45,880 bases of DNA from Clostridiaceae bacterium (GTDB lineage: Bacteria; Bacillota; Clostridia; DSM-8532): NCBI GenBank assembly GCA_012840245.1, contig DULR01000105.1, forward strand, positions 1 through 45,880, in the 5' to 3' direction. Made by a program: the position numbers and the translations under genes. A model generated the notes under the pieces. That model did no database searches. It was not told the DNA's origin and saw only the letters and a program-made list of their open reading frames with translations. Shown piece after piece: positions 25,950 to 34,151 of this stretch; positions within the stretch are counted from its first letter, which is position 1, and every line of letters begins with the position of its first letter.

Positions 25950-28305
25950 ATTGAAGAAATCTGCCGCAATGGTCATTCTCCTTATAATGGTTTTAGTCCT
26001 GCCCTCATCAGCGGGAGAGTATATACCAACTAACAGGGATACCCTGACCGATCCCGAACCCATGGAGTTTGTAAGCCGGTATCCTGAGGACTTTGACCTC
26101 TTGTATGAGACTGAGAACTTCAGGTTTTATTTCCGTGATGACAGAGATGTTCTGGCAGTATATGACAAGCGTAACGGTTATACATGGAAGACAGGACTTG
26201 ACATACCTTTTTCCAAGGATATCGACGATGCCATAGACGAAGCCATCGAGAAGGGTGAGACCCCGAATTATGTTCCGAAGGAGGATAAGCTCAATACCAC
26301 TTATACAGGAATCGCGAATTCTCTGATAACAGTTGAGTATTATGATACGACCCTGAATATAAAACGAACCTCAAGCGCACCTCATGGCAAAGAGGCTTCA
26401 AAGCTCATGAAGTTCTCCGATGACCATTATCGGCTCGATATATCATTCGCTGATATCCTCCTTGAAATGAAGGTCCATATTTATTTCGACGATAATGGCG
26501 TACGCTATGAAATAAGGGATGATGAGATACAGGGTGCGGATATAGACATAGTGGCAGCAGTTCTGATCTCTCCTTTCCTTGGTGCTTCAGGTGGTGTGAA
26601 GGTCCACTGGAATGAAGAAGAACAGGAATACAATATTCGCGTTCCAAATACCATGATACCCGGTTATGTATTGGTCCCCGACGGAAGCGGCGCACTGATA
26701 CGTTTCAGGAACAACAGCAGCATGCTGAAACCCTATGTAGGCGATGTATACGGTAAAGATTACAGCCAGGCTACATATTACTATGAAAACGATCAGGGTT
26801 ATGTGCCCTTCAAAAATCCTACCATGCCTGTGTTCGGGATAGCTCACGGACAGAATCAGAACGCTTTTGTTGCATATGCTGTCGAAGGCGGAGAATATAT
26901 GGAGATCGTAGTCATGCCCGAGGAGAATGTCACATACTATAACTGGGCTTATCCGAGGTTCGTATATAACACCGCTTATCACCAGGTATACAACAGAAGA
27001 GGTGACGGATACTTCACAATAATGGAGGAAAGGAACCATTTCAATATTGAAATGCGGTATGATTTCCTTCAGGGTGACGGATCAGACGGTTCTCCTTCGG
27101 CAGACTATGTGGGAATGGCATTGAGGTACAGGGAATACCTCAGGGATTCAAAGATCATTGCCGACAGGAAGCAAAAAGAAGATCAGATACCTATAAGGCT
27201 TGACTTCGTAATGTCTGATGTCAAGAAAAGCATTTTCGGCTATGAAGATGTAGTGGTGACCACTGCTTCCCAGACGAAGGATATCCTGCTGGATATCTAT
27301 GATATGGGCATAACCAGGATATCGAGCGGCCTTTTGGGATTCCAGAAAGGCGGCATAACCACCGGCAAACCGTGGAAGGTGAGCTGGAGCGGTGAAATCG
27401 GAAGAAAGAATGATTTCATCGATCTGATAGAGACAGCTAAAGAAAAAGGTATGGATGTCTCATTTTCACAGGATTATACTCTCATCAACGAGGTGCAGAT
27501 GTCTCTGCCTTCAAATGCGACGAAGCACATAAACGGATGGCTGAATGAATATTGGCATTCAAGATTCACCAGCTTCCCGATCGAAATGCTGAGTTATGCA
27601 AAACCAAGAAAATCAGCCGAATGGCTTGAAAAACAGACCGATATCTTTAAAGATCTGGGTGTTGTGTCATTTACTATCGACGGCATCTCAAACAAGCTTC
27701 TGAGTGATTACAGCAGGCAGGGAAATACGGTGAGCGAGGCCATCTTCATATATCAGAATCTCTTCAGGGAACTCAATGAGGGCTATAAGATAAATGCCTA
27801 TACACCCAACCAATATCTGTGGCCTTATGTTGACCGGTTCCTTAATGCGCCTGTTTTCTCGACCCAGTATGTAATAGAGACCGATAATGTGCCGTTTTTG
27901 CAGTTGGTGCTCGCAGACAGCATTGAGCTTTATGCGCCCTATTCGAACTTCTCTTTCTACACAGACAAGGACTGCCTCAGAATGATCGATTTCAATGTTT
28001 ATCCTTCGTTCCTGCTGTCTCATGAGTCTTCACACTATCTGGCATCCACCAACTCGGCGAATTTTTATTCAACCGAGTACAACCTGTATAAGGAACTGAT
28101 CCAGAGAATATATACGACGGTAAACGGCGCGCTCAGCCAGGTGGCTGATACAAAGTGGACAGACAGAGAGGTCCTTGATAACGGTATAGTATTGAACACA
28201 TATGAAAACGGGATCGAAATCCTTATCAATTATACTGATAACCCGTATAAATACAGGGATGAAGAGGTCGAACCGCTTTCATACCATGTATTTGCCAGGA
28301 GGTGA
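25936..28305 (+). CDS. Secreted DUF5696-like protein, possible glycosidase fold
   Basis: A 789-residue exported protein. The signal peptide (1-27, no lipobox) is followed by a large beta-rich region (about 45-380) containing the characteristic segment LVPDGSGALIRF near residue 246. A region with alternating strand-helix character (about 415-740) looks like a (beta/alpha)8 barrel. I recognise it as the DUF5696 type seen in Firmicute sugar-transport operons. The sandwich-plus-barrel order resembles several large glycoside hydrolases, so an enzymatic role on glucan side chains is possible but unproven. GGAGG lies 10 bases upstream, and it starts within the end of the YIP1 gene. It ends 7 bases before the next permease start. 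Confidence 0.75.
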   Translation: MLPDKLKKSAAMVILLIMVLVLPSSAGEYIPTNRDTLTDPEPMEFVSRYPEDFDLLYETENFRFYFRDDRDVLAVYDKRNGYTWKTGLDIPFSKDIDDAIDEAIEKGETPNYVPKEDKLNTTYTGIANSLITVEYYDTTLNIKRTSSAPHGKEASKLMKFSDDHYRLDISFADILLEMKVHIYFDDNGVRYEIRDDEIQGADIDIVAAVLISPFLGASGGVKVHWNEEEQEYNIRVPNTMIPGYVLVPDGSGALIRFRNNSSMLKPYVGDVYGKDYSQATYYYENDQGYVPFKNPTMPVFGIAHGQNQNAFVAYAVEGGEYMEIVVMPEENVTYYNWAYPRFVYNTAYHQVYNRRGDGYFTIMEERNHFNIEMRYDFLQGDGSDGSPSADYVGMALRYREYLRDSKIIADRKQKEDQIPIRLDFVMSDVKKSIFGYEDVVVTTASQTKDILLDIYDMGITRISSGLLGFQKGGITTGKPWKVSWSGEIGRKNDFIDLIETAKEKGMDVSFSQDYTLINEVQMSLPSNATKHINGWLNEYWHSRFTSFPIEMLSYAKPRKSAEWLEKQTDIFKDLGVVSFTIDGISNKLLSDYSRQGNTVSEAIFIYQNLFRELNEGYKINAYTPNQYLWPYVDRFLNAPVFSTQYVIETDNVPFLQLVLADSIELYAPYSNFSFYTDKDCLRMIDFNVYPSFLLSHESSHYLASTNSANFYSTEYNLYKELIQRIYTTVNGALSQVADTKWTDREVLDNGIVLNTYENGIEILINYTDNPYKYRDEEVEPLSYHVFARR

Positions 28306-28312
28306 CCGATAA

Positions 28313-29215
28313 ATGAGCAAGCATGCAGTCAAAACAGGAAAGGGAAAAAGAAGGAGAGACAATATCAGGGGCTATTTGTTCCTGTCGCCCTGGTTGCTGG
28401 GATTTCTCATGTTCACATTTTTCCCGCTGTTCTATACTTTCTATCTGAGCTTTCATAATGTGAAGAATACCGCCCTCGGCTGGGAACTGACGCCGATTGG
28501 ATTTGAGAACCATATCACTGCCCTTCTTAGAAACGTGGAATTTACACCGGCTTTGCTGAGTTTTATCCTGATGGCGCTGGTATACGTGCCGGGAATAGTT
28601 ATTATAGCATTCATCCTGGCGATCCTGCTGAACCAGAAGTTAAAATTCCGTTCGTTCTTCAGGACCATATTCTTCCTGCCTGTTATAGTGCTTTCAGGTT
28701 CTGTAATGCACCAGCTGATGGATACAGGAAGCACCGATATCATGTTCGTGGATCAGATTTTTATATTCAGCATGGTATATAATTTCAGTCCGTTCATAGC
28801 GAGGATCATATACATTCTTTTTGAGAATTTCACGATGCTTCTGTGGTTCACGGGGATACCCATAGTTCTGTTTATCAACGGTCTTCAGAAAATTGACATA
28901 TCGCTTTACGAGGCATCGCAGATAGACGGAGCTAGCCCATGGCAAAGCTTCTGGAAAATAACCGTTCCGGTCATAAAGCCGATAGCGCTAATTTCGACAC
29001 TGTATACCATTGTGCAGCTTGGGATGTTCCCGATAAATCCGGTATATTCGATGATCCAGGAGGCAATATACAATACAGCCGCAGGTCTTGGTCTGGCATC
29101 AGCCTACGCATATATTTACAGTCTGGTCATAGCTTTGATGATCGGCCTGGCTTACCTGCTGCTCCGTAATAAAGAGGTCGTGGCTCCTGTTGTGAAGTAT
29201 AGAACGAGAGGATGA
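28313..29215 (+). CDS. Sugar ABC transporter permease, MalF type (pair 2)
   Basis: A 300-residue CUT1 permease with about six membrane helices and EAA loop EASQIDGASPWQSFWKITVP. A perfect AGGAGGTGA site spans the stop of the preceding gene and gives the ATG at 28313 six bases later. It starts a second permease pair in the same operon, an unusual arrangement that implies either two importers or one larger assembly. Confidence 0.92.
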   Translation: MSKHAVKTGKGKRRRDNIRGYLFLSPWLLGFLMFTFFPLFYTFYLSFHNVKNTALGWELTPIGFENHITALLRNVEFTPALLSFILMALVYVPGIVIIAFILAILLNQKLKFRSFFRTIFFLPVIVLSGSVMHQLMDTGSTDIMFVDQIFIFSMVYNFSPFIARIIYILFENFTMLLWFTGIPIVLFINGLQKIDISLYEASQIDGASPWQSFWKITVPVIKPIALISTLYTIVQLGMFPINPVYSMIQEAIYNTAAGLGLASAYAYIYSLVIALMIGLAYLLLRNKEVVAPVVKYRTRG

Positions 29216-29220
29216 CGGTA

Positions 29221-30216
29221 ATGGAGGTATCTGTTTTGAATAAGGCAAAAAAGATAAAGCAGCCGTTAAGCAAGAAAATGATATTGCATAAGATAAGATA
29301 TAGGATTTTCGGCTATAACATCCTGTCGGGGCTGGCAAGCAGGATAGTATCCTATGTCCTGCTTATATCGATAAGCTATGTCTTCCTTTTCCCGCTGCTG
29401 AAGATGTTATCCACCTCGACTATGTCGCCCAACGACATAATCAACCCGGAGGTTGACTGGATACCGGAAAAATTGTCCTTTTCCAACTTCATTACCGCAT
29501 ATCATGTCCTGCAAATGCCTCAAACCCTTTTCAATTCAATCTGGTATTCGGGTGTGCTGGCGGCATTCCAGACCATAGTTTCGGCATTGACAGGATTTGC
29601 ATTCGCGAGATATGAGTTCAGGCTCAAGAAGTTCTGGTTCTCAATGGTTCTTTTGTCCTTCATAATACCTCTGCCTGTCGTTCTCATCCCGAGGATCATG
29701 ATATTCGTTTCTGTGCAGAGCTCAACGGGGATACAGCTTATAGGGACCATAATTCCCCAGCTTGTTATGGCAATGTTTGGCCAGGGGGTGAACTCAGCCA
29801 TACTCATATTGATATTCTATAATTTCTTCAGACTGATCCCCCCGGCGCTGGACGAGGCTGCGCATATAGACGGGGCTTCGGCTTTTCAGGTATTCTGGCA
29901 TATCATAGTAAAATTATCCATTCCTTCGATAGTCACAGTGTTCCTGTTCGCTTTTGTATGGAACTGGAACGAAACCTATACGACGGGCACGTTCTTGAGA
30001 GGAGCTATCAAACTTCTGCCCATACAGTTGTCGGTATTCGAGAACGTATTTGCCAATCTGGCCCCTGCTATCCCTGGACAGGAAGGTGCCAACAGAGTCA
30101 ACGAAGCGTATAGGATGGCTGCAACGCTCATATCAATGCTGCCTCTTCTCATAACCTACGTATTTGCCCAGAGACAGTTTATTGAAGGAATAGAGAATAC
30201 AGGTTTCAAGGAATAA
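29221..30216 (+). CDS. Sugar ABC transporter permease, MalG type (pair 2)
   Basis: A CUT1 permease of about 331 residues with roughly six helices and EAA loop DEAAHIDGASAFQVFWHIIV. Three starts are possible: ATG 29212 (overlaps the previous stop), ATG 29221 (GAGAGGA eight bases upstream) and TTG 29236 (perfect GGAGGT seven bases upstream). I list 29221; the TTG is a real alternative. It completes the second permease pair and is followed 27 bases later by the GH16 gene. Confidence 0.9.
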   Translation: MEVSVLNKAKKIKQPLSKKMILHKIRYRIFGYNILSGLASRIVSYVLLISISYVFLFPLLKMLSTSTMSPNDIINPEVDWIPEKLSFSNFITAYHVLQMPQTLFNSIWYSGVLAAFQTIVSALTGFAFARYEFRLKKFWFSMVLLSFIIPLPVVLIPRIMIFVSVQSSTGIQLIGTIIPQLVMAMFGQGVNSAILILIFYNFFRLIPPALDEAAHIDGASAFQVFWHIIVKLSIPSIVTVFLFAFVWNWNETYTTGTFLRGAIKLLPIQLSVFENVFANLAPAIPGQEGANRVNEAYRMAATLISMLPLLITYVFAQRQFIEGIENTGFKE

Positions 30217-30243
30217 AATAATACTGTTGAGGAGATTGACAGA

Positions 30244-31182
30244 ATGAAGATTATAAAAGCATTAGGCATAATAGTTGTATTGTCGTTGGTTCTGGCCGGC
30301 TGTTCAGGCAAAAAAAACGAACCTGAGGAATCACCTTCGGTTATAATAACACCTGAGCCGTTCGCAAAAACAAGCTACGAACCAAAAGCCATTGGTTTTG
30401 AATATGACGAGAATAACCTCAATTATCAGCTTGTCTGGTCGGATGAGTTCGACTATGAAGGTCCGCCCGATGAAACCAAATGGGGATACGATACAGGCGG
30501 ACACGGCTGGGGAAACAACGAGCTCCAGTATTATACTGAAGGAGACAACGTCCGGGTCACCGACGGAAAGCTTATAATCGAAGCGAGAAAAGAAAAGTAC
30601 GGCGAAATGGATTATACCTCAACCCGTCTCATATCCAAGGGAAAGGGTGACTGGTTGTACGGGAAGATCGAGGTTTCGGCCAAGCTCCCCAGGGGACGCG
30701 GGACCTGGCCTGCCATCTGGATGCTCCCTACCGACTGGGAATACGGCAATTGGCCTAATTCGGGCGAGATAGATATCATGGAGCATGTGGGCTATGACAT
30801 GAACAGGATCGTCGGAAGCGTCCATACAAAATCGTATTACCATTCCATAGGGACCCAGAAATCCGGATCTAAAGTGATCGAAAAAGTGGATGAGCAGTTC
30901 CATGTCTATGCCGTTGAATGGCTTCCCGATCAGATCAAGTTTTTCATAGACGGGGAGATGTATTTTAAGTTCAGGCCTACAGACTTTGTTGCTACTCCCA
31001 CTTTTAAAGAATGGCCTTTTGACAAGCGTTTCCACCTTCTGATGAATATCGCGGTGGGCGGCAACTGGGGAGGTCAGAGAGGGATCGATGACACCATCTG
31101 GCCACAGACCATGGAGATCGACTATGTACGTGTGTACCAGGCTGAGGAGATAAACAAGCTTGTACAAAGCAATACCAAATAG
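30244..31182 (+). CDS. GH16 lipoprotein, endo-1,3-beta-glucanase (laminarinase)-like
   Basis: A 312-residue surface lipoprotein. The signal peptide ends in lipobox LAGC (Cys20) and a Pro/Glu-rich linker runs to about residue 50. A GH16 jelly-roll domain (about 60-302) follows, with active site GEIDIMEHVG: nucleophile Glu175, Asp177 and acid/base Glu180. The ExDxxE spacing with the inserted Met is typical of laminarinases rather than lichenases. Other family segments are WGNNELQYYT and WPAIWMLP. GAGGAG precedes the start. It is last in the transport operon and closed by a GC-rich hairpin. It would cut beta-1,3-glucan outside the cell to fragments for the importers, and it is the best clue to the substrate of the whole locus. 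Confidence 0.93.
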   Translation: MKIIKALGIIVVLSLVLAGCSGKKNEPEESPSVIITPEPFAKTSYEPKAIGFEYDENNLNYQLVWSDEFDYEGPPDETKWGYDTGGHGWGNNELQYYTEGDNVRVTDGKLIIEARKEKYGEMDYTSTRLISKGKGDWLYGKIEVSAKLPRGRGTWPAIWMLPTDWEYGNWPNSGEIDIMEHVGYDMNRIVGSVHTKSYYHSIGTQKSGSKVIEKVDEQFHVYAVEWLPDQIKFFIDGEMYFKFRPTDFVATPTFKEWPFDKRFHLLMNIAVGGNWGGQRGIDDTIWPQTMEIDYVRVYQAEEINKLVQSNTK

Positions 31183-31208
31183 GTTAAAGGGACTGAATCA
31201 AATCTGAC

Positions 31209-31235
31209 GGGCGGCCAGTCTGAATTTGGCCGCCC
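31209..31235 (+). terminator. Terminator of the glucan transport operon
   Basis: GGGCGGCCA and TGGCCGCCC form a perfect 9-bp GC-rich stem with a 9-base loop, followed by TGTTAATT. The T-tail is poor, so termination may be incomplete. The T-run at 31334-31340 could act as backup. Confidence 0.6.
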
Positions 31236-31284
31236 TGTTAATTCTCTGCAGATGCCATTCTAAGCGCAGGGACTGTCTTGAAAA

Positions 31285-31340
31285 ATGAGTTTTGGGGACG
31301 ATGAGTTTTGGGGACGGACACTTTGGCTCATTCTTTTTTT
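31285..31340. repeat. REP-like repeat, degenerate copy with tandem 16-mer
   Basis: The 16-mer ATGAGTTTTGGGGACG occurs twice in tandem (31285-31300 and 31301-31316). Bases 31301-31333 match 32641-32673 at 30 of 33 positions. The block ends in seven T. It is a partial copy of the palindromic element downstream of prfB. Confidence 0.75.
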
Positions 31341-31454
31341 AGCGATCGCAAGGATCCCTATCCTTAATGCTGTGCATTTGGCATGCATTGAAGGTGGGCT
31401 GAGTTGCCAGAACCCGCCTTTTATATGATCTGAGCGAAGCTCTTATGCAATAGC

Positions 31455-31484
31455 TTGCAAATTCACAAGTCTGTACTATATAAT
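31455..31484 (+). promoter_or_regulatory. prfB promoter
   Basis: TTGCAA, an 18-base spacer and a perfect TATAAT lie about 50 bases upstream of the prfB start. Confidence 0.6.
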
Positions 31485-31536
31485 ATATGAGCATATTAAA
31501 AAGCCTGAACAGGCTGTGACGGAAGGAATGATGAAA

Positions 31537-32644
31537 ATGAGCCTAATAGAGCTGGAACAGGCAGTTCTGGAACTAAGAGGCCTTGAAAAGGACATCAGGG
31601 AATTGGGGGATTCACTTTGACCTGGCCGGTCTGAAAAAAGAGCTGGAGGAGCTGGAGCATAAAGCTTCCGAACCAGGATTCTGGAATGACACCGAAAATT
31701 CTCAAAAAGTGCTTCAGCGCACCAAAAGCATTCAGAATAAACTGGATAGCTTCAAAAAACTTTTGAGTGACTGCGAGGATACCATTACCCTTGCCGAGCT
31801 GGGGATCGAGGAGAAGGACGAAACAGTTCTGGAGGAAGTTCGCCAGAATTTTGATTCCATATACAGCCGGTATGAGAAGATCCGCCTTGAGACCCTGATG
31901 ACCGGCGAATACGACAGCAATGACGCCATAATCACACTCCATGCGGGAGCGGGAGGGACCGAGGCAATGGATTGGGTCCAGATGCTGTTCCGCATGTATA
32001 CGAGATGGGCTGAGAGAAACGGCTTTTCGGTGCGTGTCCTGGATATGCTTGACGGTGATGAAGCCGGTATCAAAAGCGTGACTGCCGAAATATCGGGCGA
32101 TTATGCCTATGGCTATCTCAGGAGCGAAAAAGGCGTGCACCGTCTGGTAAGGATATCTCCCTTCGATGCATCGGGAAGAAGACATACTTCCTTTGCTTCC
32201 ATGGAAGTTATGCCCGTATTGGATGATACTGTTGAAGTGGAAATAAATCCTGATGATATAAAAATGGATGTATACCGCGCTTCTGGCGCAGGCGGACAAC
32301 ATGTCAACAAAACTTCGTCCGCTGTGCGGCTCACTCACATCCCTACCGGGATCGTAGTTGCCTGCCAGAATGAGCGTTCCCAGGTGCAGAACAGGGAAAC
32401 GGCCATGAAAATGCTAAAGGCAAAGCTCCTGGAACTGAAGGAAAAGGAAAAGGCCGAAAAATTGAGCCAGATCCAGGGCGAGCAAATGGATATAGCATGG
32501 GGAAGCCAGATAAGATCCTATGTGTTCTGTCCGTATACCCTGGTCAAAGACCACCGCACAAATTATGAAGAAGGAAATGTCCAGAAAGTCATGGACGGCG
32601 AAATAGACGAATTTATCCAGGCATATTTAAGCAAGTTCAAATGA
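31537..32644 (+). CDS. prfB: Peptide chain release factor 2, expressed by programmed +1 frameshift
   Basis: RF2 reads UGA and UAA stop codons and triggers peptide release. The first 27 codons (31537-31617) end in CTT followed by an in-frame TGA at 31618-31620. Skipping base 31618 continues in the +1 frame as GAC to the stop at 32644, giving 368 residues, the normal length. The slip site CTTTGAC with an upstream G-rich, Shine-Dalgarno-like stretch (GGGGGA, 31606-31611) is the classic autoregulatory signal. The stop-recognition SPF motif (about 207-209) and GGQ peptidyl-transferase motif (252-254, SGAGGQHVNK) are intact. GGAAGGA at 31521-31527 sits nine bases before the chosen ATG; ATGs at 31528 and 31531 are closer. 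This is not a pseudogene. Confidence 0.95.
31606..31621 (+). promoter_or_regulatory. Programmed frameshift site of prfB
   Basis: GGGGGATTCACTTTGA followed by C: an internal Shine-Dalgarno-like G-tract, the slippery CTT codon and the TGA stop with 3' C. When RF2 is scarce, ribosomes pause at TGA and slip +1, restoring RF2 synthesis. Confidence 0.93.
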
Positions 32645-32712
32645 GTTTTGGGGACGGAGACTTTGACTCATTTTCTCTTTTTACCGAAAAATGAGTCAAA
32701 GTCTCCGTCCCC
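32641..32712. repeat. Palindromic REP-like element between prfB and the carboxypeptidase-like gene
   Basis: The 25-base arms 32650-32674 (starting GGGGACGGAGACTTTGACTC) and 32688-32712 are perfect inverted copies around the 13-base segment 32675-32687. The element begins with the 16-mer ATGAGTTTTGGGGACG, which contains the prfB stop codon and also occurs twice at 31285-31316. It lies between convergent genes and may also terminate both transcripts. Confidence 0.85.
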
Positions 32713-32721
32713 TTTACTCAC

Positions 32722-34017
32722 TCATTTTCTTCCCTTTATCGGGGTATGTCCTCTTGCTTTTCGGGATCTTGATTTGACGACCTGCTTTTTTACATATTCA
32801 TAGAGTTTGACAGACCCTATAATGATTTCCAGAATGATCAGTCCAATTATGACATATATAAGCTCACGACTTTCCATAAGCCGTTCTGTTAATATTTCGC
32901 GTCTTGTTTTCTGGGGAAGTACTTCCCTGTCAGGATACAGGTTTACAGTTATCCTGGTGTCGTCTTCAAGGATAAATGTAAGGGTGCCCACGATGGTTTT
33001 TGTTGTGATAGGAGGCTTGAGCACCGATTGATCGACGTTTATCGATACATCCTTGATATAGTCCTCTCCCTTTGGATGTACGTAATAAACGTCGGATGTT
33101 ACGATAAGGTTCAGGGTCTGGCCTTCGACTGTTATGGCCTGTTGGCTGCTGCCGGCTGTAACGATGGTGCCTTCAAGGAAATTGTCAAACCCGTAATTCA
33201 ACAGATTGATAGAATCGTTGTACATGCTCTTTGTAGGCACATCAAGCAGAACGCAGACCAGACGCATATTGTTCTTTGTGGCAGTCGTTATGATGCTGTG
33301 AAATTCAGTGTCGTTGCTGGCAGTTAATCCGCCGTCGGTTCCGGGATAGCTCCAGAACATATTGTTGGTATTGGTAAGTACGAGGGTTTTGCTCTTGTCA
33401 TACCAGGGCTTTGCCTGAGTGCCGAAGAACCTGTTGAAGCTGCTGTCGGCAAGAGCTTCCTTCATGATGATCCGGATATCTTCCGAAGTTGTGTACTGGT
33501 TTTCATTGAAGGTGCCGATGCTGTCGGTGAAATGAGTGTTTGTCATCCCATGCTTAAGGGCGTATTCGTTCATCATATCCACAAAGCCCTGTTCACTGCC
33601 GCCTACGGCTTCAGCCAGAGCTTTGGCAGCATCGGGAGAACCTGTAAGAAGCATGGCATAAAGAAGGTTTTTTACTGCATACTTTTCGCCTACGGTCAGA
33701 GCAAGGGTAGCTCCGGGAGTATTGACGACATCCTTGCTTACAGTTACCAGAGCATCAGGATCAGCCTTTTCCAGGATCAAAAGAGTGGCGACGATACGAT
33801 TTGCCAGGGGATTATGTGATCTTTCATCCGATGCTTTGGAATAAAGGATCTGGCCTCTCCGCGCATCGAACAACAGCGCTGAAACGGCATCGGTTTGAGG
33901 TTTCTCTGATTCATCGACGGCATTGACCCTGGTTCCGGACAATGATCCAAGGATCATGGATACAACGAACAGTAATGCAGCTATGCAGCGTTTTTTACCA
34001 TATAGTTTTACAATCAT
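32722..34017 (-). CDS. DacF-like D,D-carboxypeptidase homologue lacking catalytic motifs (pseudoenzyme)
   Basis: A 431-residue protein with a signal/anchor (about 8-33), a peptidase S11 domain (about 40-285), a C-terminal beta domain (about 285-365) and a final membrane helix (386-405) with a basic tail. The family normally trims peptidoglycan pentapeptides with three motifs. A gapless alignment to the usual SxxK region gives LANR at 71-74 (Ser to Leu, Lys to Arg). The SxN position reads GSP at 126-128 (LLTGSPDAA), and the KTG position reads LTA at 231-233 (TDGGLTASND). Catalysis is therefore not expected, yet the frame and fold are preserved. The start at 34017 follows AAGGAAG by eight bases and is better than 34089. 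A binding or scaffolding role in the cell wall is inferred. Confidence 0.85.
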   Translation of the reverse strand: MIVKLYGKKRCIAALLFVVSMILGSLSGTRVNAVDESEKPQTDAVSALLFDARRGQILYSKASDERSHNPLANRIVATLLILEKADPDALVTVSKDVVNTPGATLALTVGEKYAVKNLLYAMLLTGSPDAAKALAEAVGGSEQGFVDMMNEYALKHGMTNTHFTDSIGTFNENQYTTSEDIRIIMKEALADSSFNRFFGTQAKPWYDKSKTLVLTNTNNMFWSYPGTDGGLTASNDTEFHSIITTATKNNMRLVCVLLDVPTKSMYNDSINLLNYGFDNFLEGTIVTAGSSQQAITVEGQTLNLIVTSDVYYVHPKGEDYIKDVSINVDQSVLKPPITTKTIVGTLTFILEDDTRITVNLYPDREVLPQKTRREILTERLMESRELIYVIIGLIILEIIIGSVKLYEYVKKQVVKSRSRKARGHTPIKGRK

Positions 34018-34151
34018 GGCTGATTCTTCCTTGAATATAATTTCCTTCTTCATGGGGCCAATTAAAATTATAGCACACGGCAAGTACATGTCAAATAGCG
34101 GGTCCTTTTATATTTCCCCGCTGGAAAATGCTTGCCTTTCGCTGTTTCAGA

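Larger units (their letters stand above)
31183..31536. other. Intergenic region between GH16 and prfB
   Basis: A 354-base stretch with no credible gene. It holds a GC-rich terminator hairpin (31209-31235), a degenerate repeat block (31285-31340, ending in a T-run that may terminate transcription), the prfB promoter (31455-31484) and the prfB ribosome site (31521-31527). Nothing recognisable lies between 31341 and 31454. Confidence 0.7.

Noticed and set aside
31285..31316. Tandem 16-mer as a CRISPR array
   Set aside because: Only two directly adjacent copies, no spacers and no cas genes; it matches the dispersed palindromic element.
31537..31620. prfB as a frameshifted pseudogene
   Set aside because: The TGA is in the conserved CTTTGAC slip context and the downstream SPF and GGQ motifs are intact.
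31595..32338. 247-residue minus-strand reading frame opposite prfB
   Set aside because: It is the antisense shadow of prfB, with no ribosome site and no recognisable family.
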